From Pandoraea iniqua (GTDB lineage: Bacteria; Pseudomonadota; Gammaproteobacteria; Burkholderiales; Burkholderiaceae), in contig NZ_CABPSF010000010.1 in NCBI RefSeq assembly GCF_902459685.1, positions 169,570-233,569 of the forward strand: DNA of 64,000 bases, written 5' to 3'. The position numbers and the translations under genes were made by a program. Shown piece after piece: positions 1 to 7,937 of the stretch (the stretch's first letter is position 1; each line of letters starts with the position of its first letter). The notes below the pieces were generated by a model. The model saw only the letters and a program-made list of their open reading frames with translations, did not search any database and had not been told where the DNA came from.

Positions 1-1799
1 ATGGCCGTGCGTGCGGTGCCGTCCGACGCCGGCAACTCCACCGCATCGCGCATGTCGTTGCGCATCTCGTGCGTGGCGCGCCCGAGCAGCATCGCGGGCA
101 CGGGAAGCTTGTCGGATTCGTCCAGTGTCACGATGTTCTCGATGGCATCGACGAGCAGCCCGAACTTGTCTTTGCCGTGTTCGATCACCAGAATCTTGCG
201 CGCCTGCGTGTCCTCCTGCGCGGGCATACCGTAGAGCGCACGCAGATCCACAATCGTCACCAGCTCGCGGCGCAGATTGAGCATGCCGCGCACGAACGAC
301 GGTGCACCGGGTGCGGGCATGACATCGGGCGAGTCGTGAATGATCTCGCGCAGTTGGTCGAGCCGAACGGCCAGCATATGTTGCAGACGGAACGACACGT
401 AAGCGTGGCGCGTGCCGCGCGATGCCTTGCCCGCAGCCCCTGCTGCGAAGCGCGCCGAGCTACCGCCCTTGTGATGCGTTGCACCGTCGCCTTCGCGATA
501 CAGCTCGCGATGGCCGCGCGTGAGTTCGAGCACTTGCGAGTGCGTAAAGAGTTCGTCGGCATTGAGCAGCACGATGTCGCTGGCATCTTCGCGGGTGATG
601 CAACCGGCGAAGAGTTGCGCATGCGTCGTGCTGAACGACGGCATCGCCAGCAACTCGTCGGCGTAGTACGTCACGATGCTGTCCACCGCGTCGACCAGCA
701 GGCCGAAATGCACGTCCTCCTGCTTGACGATCAGAATGCGGCGCGGATCGGCAGCGGTGCCTGCGACGTCGGCATCCGGCCGGCACGCGTGCAAGCCGAG
801 AAAGTGCGCGAAGTCGATGACCGGCACCACGGTGCCACGCAGGTTCAGCATGCCGACGCAGAACACGCTCGCGAGCGCCGAGTTCTGCAACTCGGGAATG
901 CGGATGATTTCGCGAATCGCGCTCATCGGCAGCGCAAGGCGCGACTGCTCCACCGTGAACGACACGCATTGCAGCCGCTGACGTTGCTGGCGGCGCTGCG
1001 GTGCGCTCAGCGACTGACGCGCCAGCAACTGCGGCATGTTCTCGATATGAACGAGCGCACCCGGCGCGAGAATTTGCAGAATGCGATCGCCGCCGTCCAG
1101 CTTGATGGCGCCGGAAACCACCGGCGGCGCGGTGTGTCCGGCATCGTATTCGAAGCCGGTGCGCTGCGAAGCGCGCACACGCAGAATCTCGCCCGTCGTA
1201 TCGAACAGCAATCCGACACGTACCCCGTCGACATCGACGATGGCAATCTTCTCCGTCACCCGTGCCTGCGCGCCCGCACCTACACCCGATGAGATCGACA
1301 ACAACGGCTTGAGATCGACAATCGGAATCAGCGTGCCGCGCAGATTGAACAAGCCCAGCAGAAACGGCGGCGAAAGCGGTACCGGCGTAATGCGCGACGG
1401 GTAATTCACTACTTCCTGCAAGGCGGCGATGGGCAGCGCGAACTCCACGTCACCCAGATGGAACGAGCCGAAAACTTCGACGTCGTCGGCAGTCGCCGCG
1501 CGCCGCACGGGTGCTGGGGCGGTTGCCGCGGCAGGGGCGGCCGTCTGCGCAGCGGCGCTGTTCACGCCGCTCAAGTCCTCGATGCCATCGATGCCGTCGA
1601 CGTTGATCGCTTCCACCTTGTCGTCGCGACGCTGCGTCGGTTCGCTCGCGATATGCGTCGTGACGGCCGCGCCCGCACCGTAACCGTAAGCGTTGCGACC
1701 GGCATAGCCCTGAAAGGGCGACACCGTCGGCGGCAGCACGGTCGTGCCGGCCAGCGCATCCTGATGCAGAAAGGGAAATCCGGGTGTGCGTGCGTTCAT
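1..1799 (-). CDS. CheW-type scaffold protein with three CheW domains (C-terminus beyond window)
   Basis: Couples chemoreceptors to a CheA kinase in the cytoplasm. Reading the minus strand from the ATG at 1799 gives 599 codons without a stop to the window edge. After a low-complexity Ala/Pro/Thr stretch (about residues 20-105) come three CheW domains: about 107-253, 276-425 and 466 onward. Each carries the CheW core: GLFNLRGTLIPIVDL, GMLNLRGTVVPVIDF and GMLNLRRELVTIVDL, followed by FGLLVDAV-type segments in the second and third. The ATG overlaps the cheD stop as ATGA, so the genes are translationally coupled. Ordinary CheW has one domain of about 150 residues; a CheA fusion further on cannot be excluded because the end is not seen. 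Confidence 0.9.
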   Translation of the reverse strand, partial: MNARTPGFPFLHQDALAGTTVLPPTVSPFQGYAGRNAYGYGAGAAVTTHIASEPTQRRDDKVEAINVDGIDGIEDLSGVNSAAAQTAAPAAATAPAPVRRAATADDVEVFGSFHLGDVEFALPIAALQEVVNYPSRITPVPLSPPFLLGLFNLRGTLIPIVDLKPLLSISSGVGAGAQARVTEKIAIVDVDGVRVGLLFDTTGEILRVRASQRTGFEYDAGHTAPPVVSGAIKLDGGDRILQILAPGALVHIENMPQLLARQSLSAPQRRQQRQRLQCVSFTVEQSRLALPMSAIREIIRIPELQNSALASVFCVGMLNLRGTVVPVIDFAHFLGLHACRPDADVAGTAADPRRILIVKQEDVHFGLLVDAVDSIVTYYADELLAMPSFSTTHAQLFAGCITREDASDIVLLNADELFTHSQVLELTRGHRELYREGDGATHHKGGSSARFAAGAAGKASRGTRHAYVSFRLQHMLAVRLDQLREIIHDSPDVMPAPGAPSFVRGMLNLRRELVTIVDLRALYGMPAQEDTQARKILVIEHGKDKFGLLVDAIENIVTLDESDKLPVPAMLLGRATHEMRNDMRDAVELPASDGTARTA

Positions 1800-2323
1800 G
1801 TGCCCCGTCCCACGAGTCGAAGCGCCGGGCGGCGCGGTACCTCGGTGGCACCGTTCGATCCGATCACGCGCACGAAATACGAGTGATGGGCGCAATCGAT
1901 GGTGATTTGCCGTCCGACTTCGCCGCCCACTTCCACGTGCACGATCGGAATGCCGGTCTCGGCGATGAGTGCTTGCGCCATCTTGGCGTTGGCCACCCCG
2001 ATCAGCCCGTGCCGGGCGGGCGGCTGGTGCGGCATCATGTTGCCGCCCCCCGCGATGACGGCTTCGATTTCGCTGCGCCGCGCGCCGTCGGCCTTCATGA
2101 GCGCCAGGAGCGAGGGCACGGCTTGCGTCACGTACTTCGCGCCGATGGCGAGCGTGGGCGCCGGGGCTTCGGGCAGCAGGCAGTGCGCGAGGCCGTACAG
2201 GCCGCGCGAGCGCCACATCAACGCGATGCCGACACACGAGCCGAGCGTCGCGCGCAAGACGTCTTCGCCGCGCCCGATGCGCACTTCGCCCATCAACACC
2301 TGAATGTCATGCGATGACCCCAT
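1796..2323 (-). CDS. cheD: Chemoreceptor glutamine deamidase CheD
   Basis: Deamidates specific glutamines in chemoreceptor signalling helices and can bind CheC or CheY-P in adaptation. The 175-residue protein has the normal family length. The catalytic cysteine sits in TLGSCVGIAL (about residue 31) and the histidine in LAHCLLPEA (about residue 47), as expected of the CheD Cys-His pair. Its start lies inside the end of cheR (17 bp overlap) and its stop overlaps the next gene as ATGA. This makes cheR, cheD and the CheW scaffold one translationally coupled unit. CheD in the set argues against a Wsp-type surface-sensing operon, which lacks it. Confidence 0.93.
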   Translation of the reverse strand: MGSSHDIQVLMGEVRIGRGEDVLRATLGSCVGIALMWRSRGLYGLAHCLLPEAPAPTLAIGAKYVTQAVPSLLALMKADGARRSEIEAVIAGGGNMMPHQPPARHGLIGVANAKMAQALIAETGIPIVHVEVGGEVGRQITIDCAHHSYFVRVIGSNGATEVPRRPALRLVGRGT

Positions 2324-3149
2324 TCGGCGCTCCCTGATTTCGGTAAATGAGCGGTTGTTCGAACCGGTAACCGGTCGACAGCCGCGAGAGCGATTCCGAC
2401 TCGCCCACGATGAGCACGCCTTCGGGGGAGAGCGTGCGGCGCACGTTCTCGAGCACCCGCTCCTGATCGGGCGCCTCGAAGTAGATCAGCACGTTGCGCA
2501 ACATGATCAGATCGAACGCCTCGCGGCGCGCCATGCGCTGATACAGGTTGTGCTCGGCAAAGGTGATGTGAGCGCGCAGCTCGGGCACCACGGTATGTCC
2601 GCCCACGCTGGGGCGGAAATACTTGGCGAGCAGGCCCGGGCGTTGCTGCTTCAGGCCGTCGATGCTGCGCCCGCCGTAGTTGCCCGCCATCGCCACCGCC
2701 AGCACCTGACTCGAGATGTCGGTCGCGTGAATCTGATACTGGAAGTCCGGGTGCCGCACGCGGAATTCCTCGCAGATCATCGCCGCTGAGTAAGCCTCTT
2801 CACCGCTGGACGCCGCGGCCGACCACATGCGGAACGGCCGGCCCGGTTTGCCCTCCTGCCAGCGCGGCAGAAAGTGCTGCGCGAAGTAGTCCCACACGCG
2901 CGGCGTGCGAAAGAACGTGGTCTCGTTGGTCGTGACCAGATTCACGAAGTTGCGCACTTCGTCGGGCGTGTTTTCCAGCAGCGCGAGATAGTCGCGATAA
3001 CAGCGCAGTGAGAGCGTGCGCAGGCGCGGGCGCAACCGCCCCTGCAACATCGTCCACTTCTTTTCGTTCATCGAGATACCGGTGTGCCGGTGCACGGCGC
3101 GCAATAAGGCGAGCTGGGTACCGGGGTCGGCGTCGGCTTCGATTTCCAT
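2307..3149 (-). CDS. cheR: Chemotaxis protein methyltransferase CheR
   Basis: Methylates receptor glutamates with S-adenosylmethionine. The 280 residues show the all-helical CheR N-domain followed by the methyltransferase fold: NETTFFR (75-81), the SAM-binding stretch WSAAASSGEEAYS (about 109-121), ATDIS (about 142-146) and LIMLRNVLIYF. No C-terminal TPR or other extension is present. It follows the receptor gene by 61 bp and overlaps cheD by 17 bp. The receptor next to it lacks a C-terminal CheR-tethering pentapeptide, so methylation would not need tethering. Confidence 0.95.
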   Translation of the reverse strand: MEIEADADPGTQLALLRAVHRHTGISMNEKKWTMLQGRLRPRLRTLSLRCYRDYLALLENTPDEVRNFVNLVTTNETTFFRTPRVWDYFAQHFLPRWQEGKPGRPFRMWSAAASSGEEAYSAAMICEEFRVRHPDFQYQIHATDISSQVLAVAMAGNYGGRSIDGLKQQRPGLLAKYFRPSVGGHTVVPELRAHITFAEHNLYQRMARREAFDLIMLRNVLIYFEAPDQERVLENVRRTLSPEGVLIVGESESLSRLSTGYRFEQPLIYRNQGAPNGVIA

Positions 3150-3210
3150 GTCGGGCTCTCCGGAGATACGGACGCGTCAGTCGTGACAGATCGAAGGAAC
3201 GGGGACGGCG

Positions 3211-5274
3211 TCAGACTTTGAAACGGGAGACCGTGCGGTCGAGTTCTTCGGCCTCACTGGTGAGCCCGGCCGTGGCCTGCGCGATGGTCTCGCACGCGCC
3301 CGCCGACTTCTCGGTCTCTTCGGCCACGTGCTGAATCGCAAGACTCACTTCGCGGGCGGCGACCAACTGCTCTTCCGCGGCACACGAAATCTCGGAGATC
3401 GCCTGCGTGGTGCGCGATACGCCGCCGACAATCTTCTCGAACGCGTCGCCTGCCTGCTTCGACACTTCGCTGCCCTGTGCCACGCGCTTGGTCGACTCGT
3501 TGATGAGCTTGGAGATTTCCTTGGTGGCCTGCGACGAGCGCTCGGCCAGCTTGCGCACTTCGTCGGCCACGACCGAGAAGCCCAGACCGTGCTCGCCGGC
3601 ACGCGCCGCTTCGATGGCCGCGTTGAACGCCAGCAGATTGGTCTGCCCGGCAATTTCGCCGATCACTTTGACGATCTCGCCGATGTCTTCCGAGGACTTG
3701 TTGATCAACTCCATCGCCTCGACCGAGCGGGCGATGGCGCGCGCGCCGGTCTCCGCTTCCTGCTGCGTGGCCTTGGCGAGCTGATCGGCGCCCTTGGTGT
3801 TGTCGGCAATCGAATTGATCGATGCGGTCAGTTCTTCGATCGAGGCGTTCATCTCTTCGACCGTGGCACCGAGCGCCTGAGCGCCGGTCGCTACGGTATT
3901 GGCGCGGTCCGCGATGTCGCGCGAGGCGCCCGAGAATTCGCCGGCCGAGTTCACGACCTTGCCGATCACGCCGCGCAGGTCGTCCATCATGTGGCGAATG
4001 CCTTCGGCCAGTTGATCGATCGGGTCGGCGCCATTCACGGCGATGTCGCCGGTCAGGTCGCCGGCAGCGGCGCGATTGACGGTGTTCAGCAACGCGGCGA
4101 CCTTGCGTTGATCGTCTTCGGCGCGGCGCTTCACGCTCGCTTCGAGTTCAACCTGCTGTGTGATGTCGGTCGCGAACTTCACCACCTTATAGGGGCGGCC
4201 GTTCATGTCGAGAATCGGGTTGTACGTCGCCTGAATCCAGACTTCGCGCCCGCCGCGGCCGATGCGCTTGTAGCGGCCCGAGTCGAACTCGCCGCGGTTG
4301 AGCTTCGCCCAGAATTCGCGATACGTGTCGGACGCGGCGTAGTCCGGCTCGCAGAACATGCGGTGATGCTTGCCTTTGATGTCATCGAACGCGTAGCCGA
4401 GCGTCTTGAGAAAGTTGTCGTTGGCGGTGATTACGGTGCCGTCGAGGTTGAACTCGATCACGGCTTGCGCCAGATCCATCGCGCGCACCTTGCCTTCGAA
4501 CTCCGCCGTCTGACGACGCTGGGCGGTCACGTCCGATGCGAACTTGACCACCTTGTACGGGCGCCCGCTGGCGTCGAATACGGGGTTGTAGGACGCGTGA
4601 ATCCAGATCTCGCGGCCGCCCTTACCGATGCGCTTGTACTCGCCGGTGTCGAACTCGCCGCGATTCAGACGGGCCCAGAAGTCGCGGTACGCCGGTGAGT
4701 TGGCGAACTCCGGCTCGCAGAACATGCGGTGATGCTGGCCCTTGATCTCGTCGAGCGAGTAGCCGAGGGCTTGCAGAAAGTTGTCGTTGGCGGTGAGCAC
4801 GGTGCCGTCGAGCTGGAATTCGATCACGGCCTGCGACACGCCGATGGCGCGCACCTTGCTCTCGAATTCCGCTTGGCGGGCCCGGTCGGCGGTGACGTCG
4901 GTCGCGAACTTGATGACCTTGTAGGGCACGCCGTTCGCATCGAACACCGGGTTGTACGAGGCGCGAATCCAGACTTCGCGGCCGCCCTTGGCGACACGCT
5001 TGTATTCGCCCGAGTCGAATTCACCGCGTCCGAGCTTCGCCCAGAAGTCGCGATACGCCTCCGATGCGGCGTAGTCGGCTTCGCAGAACATGCGATGGTG
5101 CTGGCCCTGAATTTCGTCGAGCCGATAACCGAGTGTCTGAAGGAAATTATCGTTCGCGTGCATGACGCGACCTTGCAGATCGAACTCGATAACCGCCTGA
5201 ACGCGGTTAAGTGCGGCACTGATGGCCTGTAGTTCCTGTTGTTCCATTTGGAATTCAGGCGTGGCGATTTCCAT
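3211..5274 (-). CDS. Soluble methyl-accepting chemotaxis protein with three tandem PAS domains
   Basis: Predicted cytoplasmic chemoreceptor of 687 residues with no signal peptide or hydrophobic membrane segment. Three PAS domains repeat with an exact 122-residue period (AVIEF at 27, 149 and 271), each with an HHRMFCE motif (about 59-65, 181-187, 303-309) and a GGRE.WI motif, ending in KFATDVT-type PAC segments. A HAMP-like linker (about 393-445) leads to the signalling hairpin, whose tip is recognisable around residues 540-575 ([19 protein letters not shown]). The architecture resembles the Aer/BdlA type of cytosolic energy or redox receptors; the ligand (haem, flavin or none) cannot be read from sequence. 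It heads the cheR-cheD-CheW unit. Confidence 0.92.
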   Translation of the reverse strand: MEIATPEFQMEQQELQAISAALNRVQAVIEFDLQGRVMHANDNFLQTLGYRLDEIQGQHHRMFCEADYAASEAYRDFWAKLGRGEFDSGEYKRVAKGGREVWIRASYNPVFDANGVPYKVIKFATDVTADRARQAEFESKVRAIGVSQAVIEFQLDGTVLTANDNFLQALGYSLDEIKGQHHRMFCEPEFANSPAYRDFWARLNRGEFDTGEYKRIGKGGREIWIHASYNPVFDASGRPYKVVKFASDVTAQRRQTAEFEGKVRAMDLAQAVIEFNLDGTVITANDNFLKTLGYAFDDIKGKHHRMFCEPDYAASDTYREFWAKLNRGEFDSGRYKRIGRGGREVWIQATYNPILDMNGRPYKVVKFATDITQQVELEASVKRRAEDDQRKVAALLNTVNRAAAGDLTGDIAVNGADPIDQLAEGIRHMMDDLRGVIGKVVNSAGEFSGASRDIADRANTVATGAQALGATVEEMNASIEELTASINSIADNTKGADQLAKATQQEAETGARAIARSVEAMELINKSSEDIGEIVKVIGEIAGQTNLLAFNAAIEAARAGEHGLGFSVVADEVRKLAERSSQATKEISKLINESTKRVAQGSEVSKQAGDAFEKIVGGVSRTTQAISEISCAAEEQLVAAREVSLAIQHVAEETEKSAGACETIAQATAGLTSEAEELDRTVSRFKV
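4099..5196 (-). repeat. Three tandem 366-bp coding repeats (PAS domains)
   Basis: The three PAS domains of the receptor are encoded by adjoining blocks of exactly 366 bp (about 5196-4831, 4830-4465, 4464-4099) that stay clearly alike at DNA level, for example the block encoding HHRMFCE and the block encoding FWA(K/R)L(N/G)RGEFD. The even spacing points to in-frame tandem duplication of one domain. Confidence 0.85.
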
Positions 5275-5428
5275 GACCTTCTCCCTGATACGCTTGCCCC
5301 GGCGCGTGTCGTGCGGCCGTCACGAAAAGGATTTTTTGCGTCGCCCAGGAGTTGACGCGCACTCCTCTATAGACGCGATTACGACAGTTGGAAAGTCAAC
5401 TTGAGATTGGTGCCTACCCGCATGTTGT

Positions 5429-5448
5429 TTTTGCCTTGAACGGCAAAA
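5429..5448. promoter_or_regulatory. Perfect inverted repeat upstream of the receptor gene
   Basis: TTTTGCC and GGCAAAA form perfect 7-bp arms around a 6-nt centre, about 155 bp before the receptor start codon. It could be an operator or a hairpin in a long 5' leader. No regulator gene adjoins it. Confidence 0.35.
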
Positions 5449-5903
5449 TCACCCGGTAAGCCGCGCCGAATAAAGATTTAAAGATAAATGAAACGGGCGC
5501 AAAGTCGACGCTGTTATAGCGTCAATACATTTCAAACGCGTAGATGAAATGGCAATACGAGGGGGTTTGCACGGAGAAGGTGCAATAGAAGTGGCTGAGC
5601 AGCCTGTCGGAAAAAAGTCCCCCTCCCACGTCAGACGCGGGAAGGGGCTGACATCCAAAGCCACTCTCTTCGGGGCAATTGAGAGGGCGGCAAACAATAC
5701 TATGCAATCACCGTGCCAGCTGCCGCTTCCCACGCAAACCCGCGTCGTTATTGGGTTGTCATGCGGCTGCCGCTGACCGGGGACGCCGATGTTACGGCGT
5801 TGGACGCCGCATGTAACGTAACAAAGTGCGACACTTTCCCCGTTTGGCAACCTTCGCTTACACGGCTTACAGACGCGTGATGGGCTTCGTATCGGGCCAA
5901 AGA

Positions 5904-5909
5904 TATAAA
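5904..5909 (+). promoter_or_regulatory. Candidate -10 box for the small lipoprotein
   Basis: TATAAA lies about 53 bp before the ATG at 5962. The matching -35 position 17 bp upstream (TGGGCT) is poor, so only the -10 element is suggested. Confidence 0.3.
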
Positions 5910-5961
5910 GGAATCGAACGGACTCGCGTTCCCCTCGTTCCTTATCATCAGGAGTCAGATC

Positions 5962-6075
5962 ATGAAGTTGCTTGTTGCTGCGCTGCTTGCCGTTACGCTT
6001 GCCGGATGTGTCGTCGTCCCCGCCCGGCCGTATTACGGGGGTTACTACGGACACCCGTGCTGCTATCGCTATTGA
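5962..6075 (+). CDS. Very small Tyr/Gly-rich lipoprotein (37 residues)
   Basis: The ORF starts MKLLVAALLAVTLAGC, a complete lipoprotein signal with lipobox LAGC at residues 13-16. A strong ribosome binding site (AGGAGT) lies 6 nt upstream of the ATG. The mature part is only 22 residues: VVVPARP, then YYGGYYGHPCCYRY, giving six tyrosines and an adjacent Cys-Cys pair before TGA. It would be lipidated at Cys16 and membrane-anchored facing the periplasm. Similar tiny Gly/Tyr-rich lipoproteins occur in Burkholderiales, but their function is not known to me. It is below the usual annotation length limit. Confidence 0.7.
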   Translation: MKLLVAALLAVTLAGCVVVPARPYYGGYYGHPCCYRY

Positions 6076-6408
6076 TTCGCCTGACGAAAAAGAGAACGTC
6101 GTTCGGGATTTAATCGGGGAGCCAAAACGCGACAAAACGCGAAATTCAACGGATCGAAATTACACGCGATCAATTAATGCTTATTCATCGGTTGATGATG
6201 AGACAGGCGCGATATGAATCACGCCTGTTTCATTTGAATTTCGCATTGACTGAGAATTGTTCGCCGTGAAAAATAAAAAGCCCCGCAAGCAAAATATGCG
6301 GGGCTTTTTGTTGGCAACTCATCGCCAACGTATCGCCAATTCACCGTCAATTTATCGGGCATTCACCGTCAAATTAAAGGTGGCGGCTTGCGGTGCCGGC
6401 TTGCGAGA
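6076..6408. other. Intergenic region with a shared terminator
   Basis: This 333-bp AT-richer stretch lies between the small lipoprotein and the converging frameshifted gene. Apart from the terminator at 6275-6309, I see no gene or binding site in it. Confidence 0.5.
6275..6309. terminator. Bidirectional rho-independent terminator
   Basis: AAAAAGCCCCGCA and TGCGGGGCTTTTT form a 13-bp stem with a 9-nt loop, with T runs on both strands. It lies 200 bp after the plus-strand lipoprotein and 100 bp after the converging minus-strand gene, so it can serve both. Confidence 0.9.
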
Positions 6409-6713
6409 TTAGCGGCGATAGCCGTCATGGCGATGCCAATCGCGGCGCTCCCAGCCACGGTCGTGATGCCAGTGGCGCGGGGGCGGGCCGCGCCAGTAAT
6501 GCGGACGCGGTCCGTAGACCACCGGCGGGGGCGGCGCAACCATCATCGGGGCCGGCGCGGCATAGACCGGCGGTGCGACGTAGACCGGGGCGGGGGCCAC
6601 GATGGCCGGCCCCGGAATGCCGATATTCACCGAGACATGGTGCGTGCGAGTGCGCTGCCCGAGACGAGCGCAGCCGCCATCCCAGCGGCAGCGATCCAAT
6701 GTTGATGTTGCAT
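6409..6713 (-). pseudogene. Frameshifted exported Pro/His-rich protein
   Basis: The start at 6713 is well supported: AGGAGA lies just upstream, and the frame opens with a good signal peptide (MQHQHWIAAAGMAAALVSGS then ALA). That frame stops at 6627 after 28 codons. The natural mature part, beginning HHVSVNIGIPGPAIVAPAP and continuing Pro/Tyr/His/Arg-rich (YWRGPPPRHWHH), lies in the next frame and ends at 6409. The two frames meet at a CGCACGCACC stretch. Adding one more ACGC unit there would restore a continuous ALARTHHVSVN junction, so loss of one tetranucleotide is the simplest explanation. A sequencing error is the alternative. A reading from 6771 in the mature frame has no signal peptide. 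Confidence 0.7.
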
Positions 6714-6816
6714 CTGATCTCCTTGTTTCATCACGTCCGATTTTAAGGAACGTGGTCCCACGGCGGTGCAACCGCAGGACTACAGATGTAACAAGGCGTA
6801 AGGAAACCTGCGATCG

Positions 6817-7110
6817 CTAGCGCCAGTCGTGATCGCGTGGTGCGAGAAAGCTGGCGGGACGTCGTCCGCGCCGCTCCGAGGTGGCGAAGTACGAGGGGCG
6901 GCGTAAATCTCGTGTGTCGTTCGGCGAGCGCCAGTAGGGCGTGCGCGGAGCGCCGAGCAGATCGCCCGGGCGGTGCGGCGAGAGCGGTGGCATCGAGGCC
7001 GGCCATGCCACCTGGCGCCAACGGGCACCCACAGGCACGACAAGCACGAGCATCACGAATACCAGCGTCAACACGGCGTACAGGACAACAGGCGAGAATG
7101 CGGTCTCCAT
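6817..7110 (-). CDS. Small single-pass membrane protein, function unknown
   Basis: A 97-residue protein starting METAFSP. One hydrophobic segment (about residues 7-27, VVLYAVLTLVFVMLVLVVPV) is followed by a basic, Arg/Pro-rich tail, so it is probably a single-pass inner-membrane protein with a cytoplasmic C-terminus. The ATG at 7110 was chosen because GGAG lies 8 nt upstream and the membrane segment begins directly after it; longer readings add unlike sequence. I recognise no family. It lies upstream of and co-directional with the frameshifted exported gene, about 100 bp apart. Confidence 0.55.
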   Translation of the reverse strand: METAFSPVVLYAVLTLVFVMLVLVVPVGARWRQVAWPASMPPLSPHRPGDLLGAPRTPYWRSPNDTRDLRRPSYFATSERRGRRPASFLAPRDHDWR

Positions 7111-7331
7111 ATCAAACTCCGTTCGCGAAAGTGTCACACCACGGGGGACGCGCCTTGGCACGCAAAGTGTGGCGTTTTTACTATAGTCCATGCGGCTGCG
7201 GCTGACACTCGGTTGTCGGGACGCGGGTTGCAAGACTACACTACAGACGCAGTTTCCCGCTGGCCGTCCCAACGGTCTGCGCCGGCTACGTTGGCGAGAC
7301 ATTCGCCACCTCAATGCCCGGGAGGTACGCG

Positions 7332-7868
7332 ATGAGTCCGTCCACCAGTCAGGCCGTTCTCGAGCCCAGCACTGCCACCACCTCGTCGGCACCGGTCACG
7401 CCAGTGGCCATCGATCATGTCGCGTATCCCAGTTACGACGCGGCGCTCACGCACAATTTCTATGTCGATGTGATGGGCTTCAGGCTTGCGGGCGCGCAGA
7501 CCGGCATGAGCCGTCTGTGGGGCAAGCCGTACCTGCTCGTGAGCTATCAGATCGCCCCCGGCGAAGCGGTGGCCTTCTTCAATTGTGACGGGTTGGCGCC
7601 CGTCTCTCATCCCGATACCCCGGCCAACCAGATCCATCACGTGGCGCTGCGCGTACGCGATCTCGAAGCGCTCGAGCGTTGGAAATCGCGTCTGACGGCG
7701 CACGACGTGGCGTTTGTGGTCGAGCGTCACGGCGACGGCGAGCATCTTTATCTGCTCGATCCGAACGAGGTCATGCTGGAATTATGTGTGGCGACGCCGG
7801 AATCGGCGGCGGGGCAGCCGCAAGGGGCGTTGGATACGTTGCAGCGCTGGCTCGATGGCGTGAGGTAG
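7332..7868 (+). CDS. VOC (glyoxalase/dioxygenase-like) superfamily protein
   Basis: A 178-residue protein with one vicinal-oxygen-chelate module pair: IDHVAYPSYDAALTHNFY near residues 27-45, HHVALRVRDLEALERW around 102-117 and the metal-ligand-type GEHLYLLDPNEVMLEL stretch near 134-150. His in the first strand, His in the second and Glu in the last (MLEL) fit the usual metal site, so an enzymatic role is likely but the substrate is unknown. The start at 7332 has GGGAGG 7 nt upstream. Its stop lies 4 bp before a degenerate 8-bp repeat array that fills the gap to converging ubiX. Confidence 0.8.
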   Translation: MSPSTSQAVLEPSTATTSSAPVTPVAIDHVAYPSYDAALTHNFYVDVMGFRLAGAQTGMSRLWGKPYLLVSYQIAPGEAVAFFNCDGLAPVSHPDTPANQIHHVALRVRDLEALERWKSRLTAHDVAFVVERHGDGEHLYLLDPNEVMLELCVATPESAAGQPQGALDTLQRWLDGVR

Positions 7869-7870
7869 CG

Positions 7871-7937
7871 CACTCAGTCGCTTAGCCGCCCAGTCTCGCT
7901 TAGCCGATTAGCCGCTTAGTCGATTAGTCGCTTACGC
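7871..7937. repeat. Degenerate 8-bp tandem repeat between two converging stop codons
   Basis: After CACTCAGTC come near-copies of an 8-bp unit: GCTTAGCC (7880), GCTTAGCC (7898), GATTAGCC (7906), GCTTAGTC (7914), GATTAGTC (7922) and GCTTACGC (7930). The array starts 3 bp after the VOC stop codon and runs into the ubiX stop codon at 7932. Nearly every unit contains TAG. Confidence 0.85.

Larger units (their letters stand above)
5275..5961. other. Intergenic region upstream of the receptor and of a small lipoprotein
   Basis: This 687-bp stretch separates the divergent receptor and lipoprotein genes. It must hold both promoters. Reading frames inside it (for example 5549-5776 plus) have no recognisable product or ribosome binding site, so I call no gene. 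A hairpin-forming palindrome lies at 5429-5448 and a TATAAA box at 5904-5909. No well-spaced sigma-70 or sigma-28 promoter could be matched for the receptor. Confidence 0.5.

Noticed and set aside
69..1292. 407-codon open frame on the plus strand
   Set aside because: It is antisense to the triple CheW gene, which shows clear domains; the plus-strand product has no family pattern.
5393..5399. TTGACT on the minus strand as -35 of the receptor promoter with TCTATA as -10
   Set aside because: The spacer is 20 bp, too long for sigma-70. A sigma-28 match was also looked for and was poor.
5549..5776. 75-codon plus-strand frame in the gap before the small lipoprotein
   Set aside because: No ribosome binding site and no recognisable product; composition fits non-coding DNA.
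7871..7937. The 8-bp repeat array as a CRISPR or attachment site
   Set aside because: Units are far too short, there are no spacers, and no integrase or cas gene is near.
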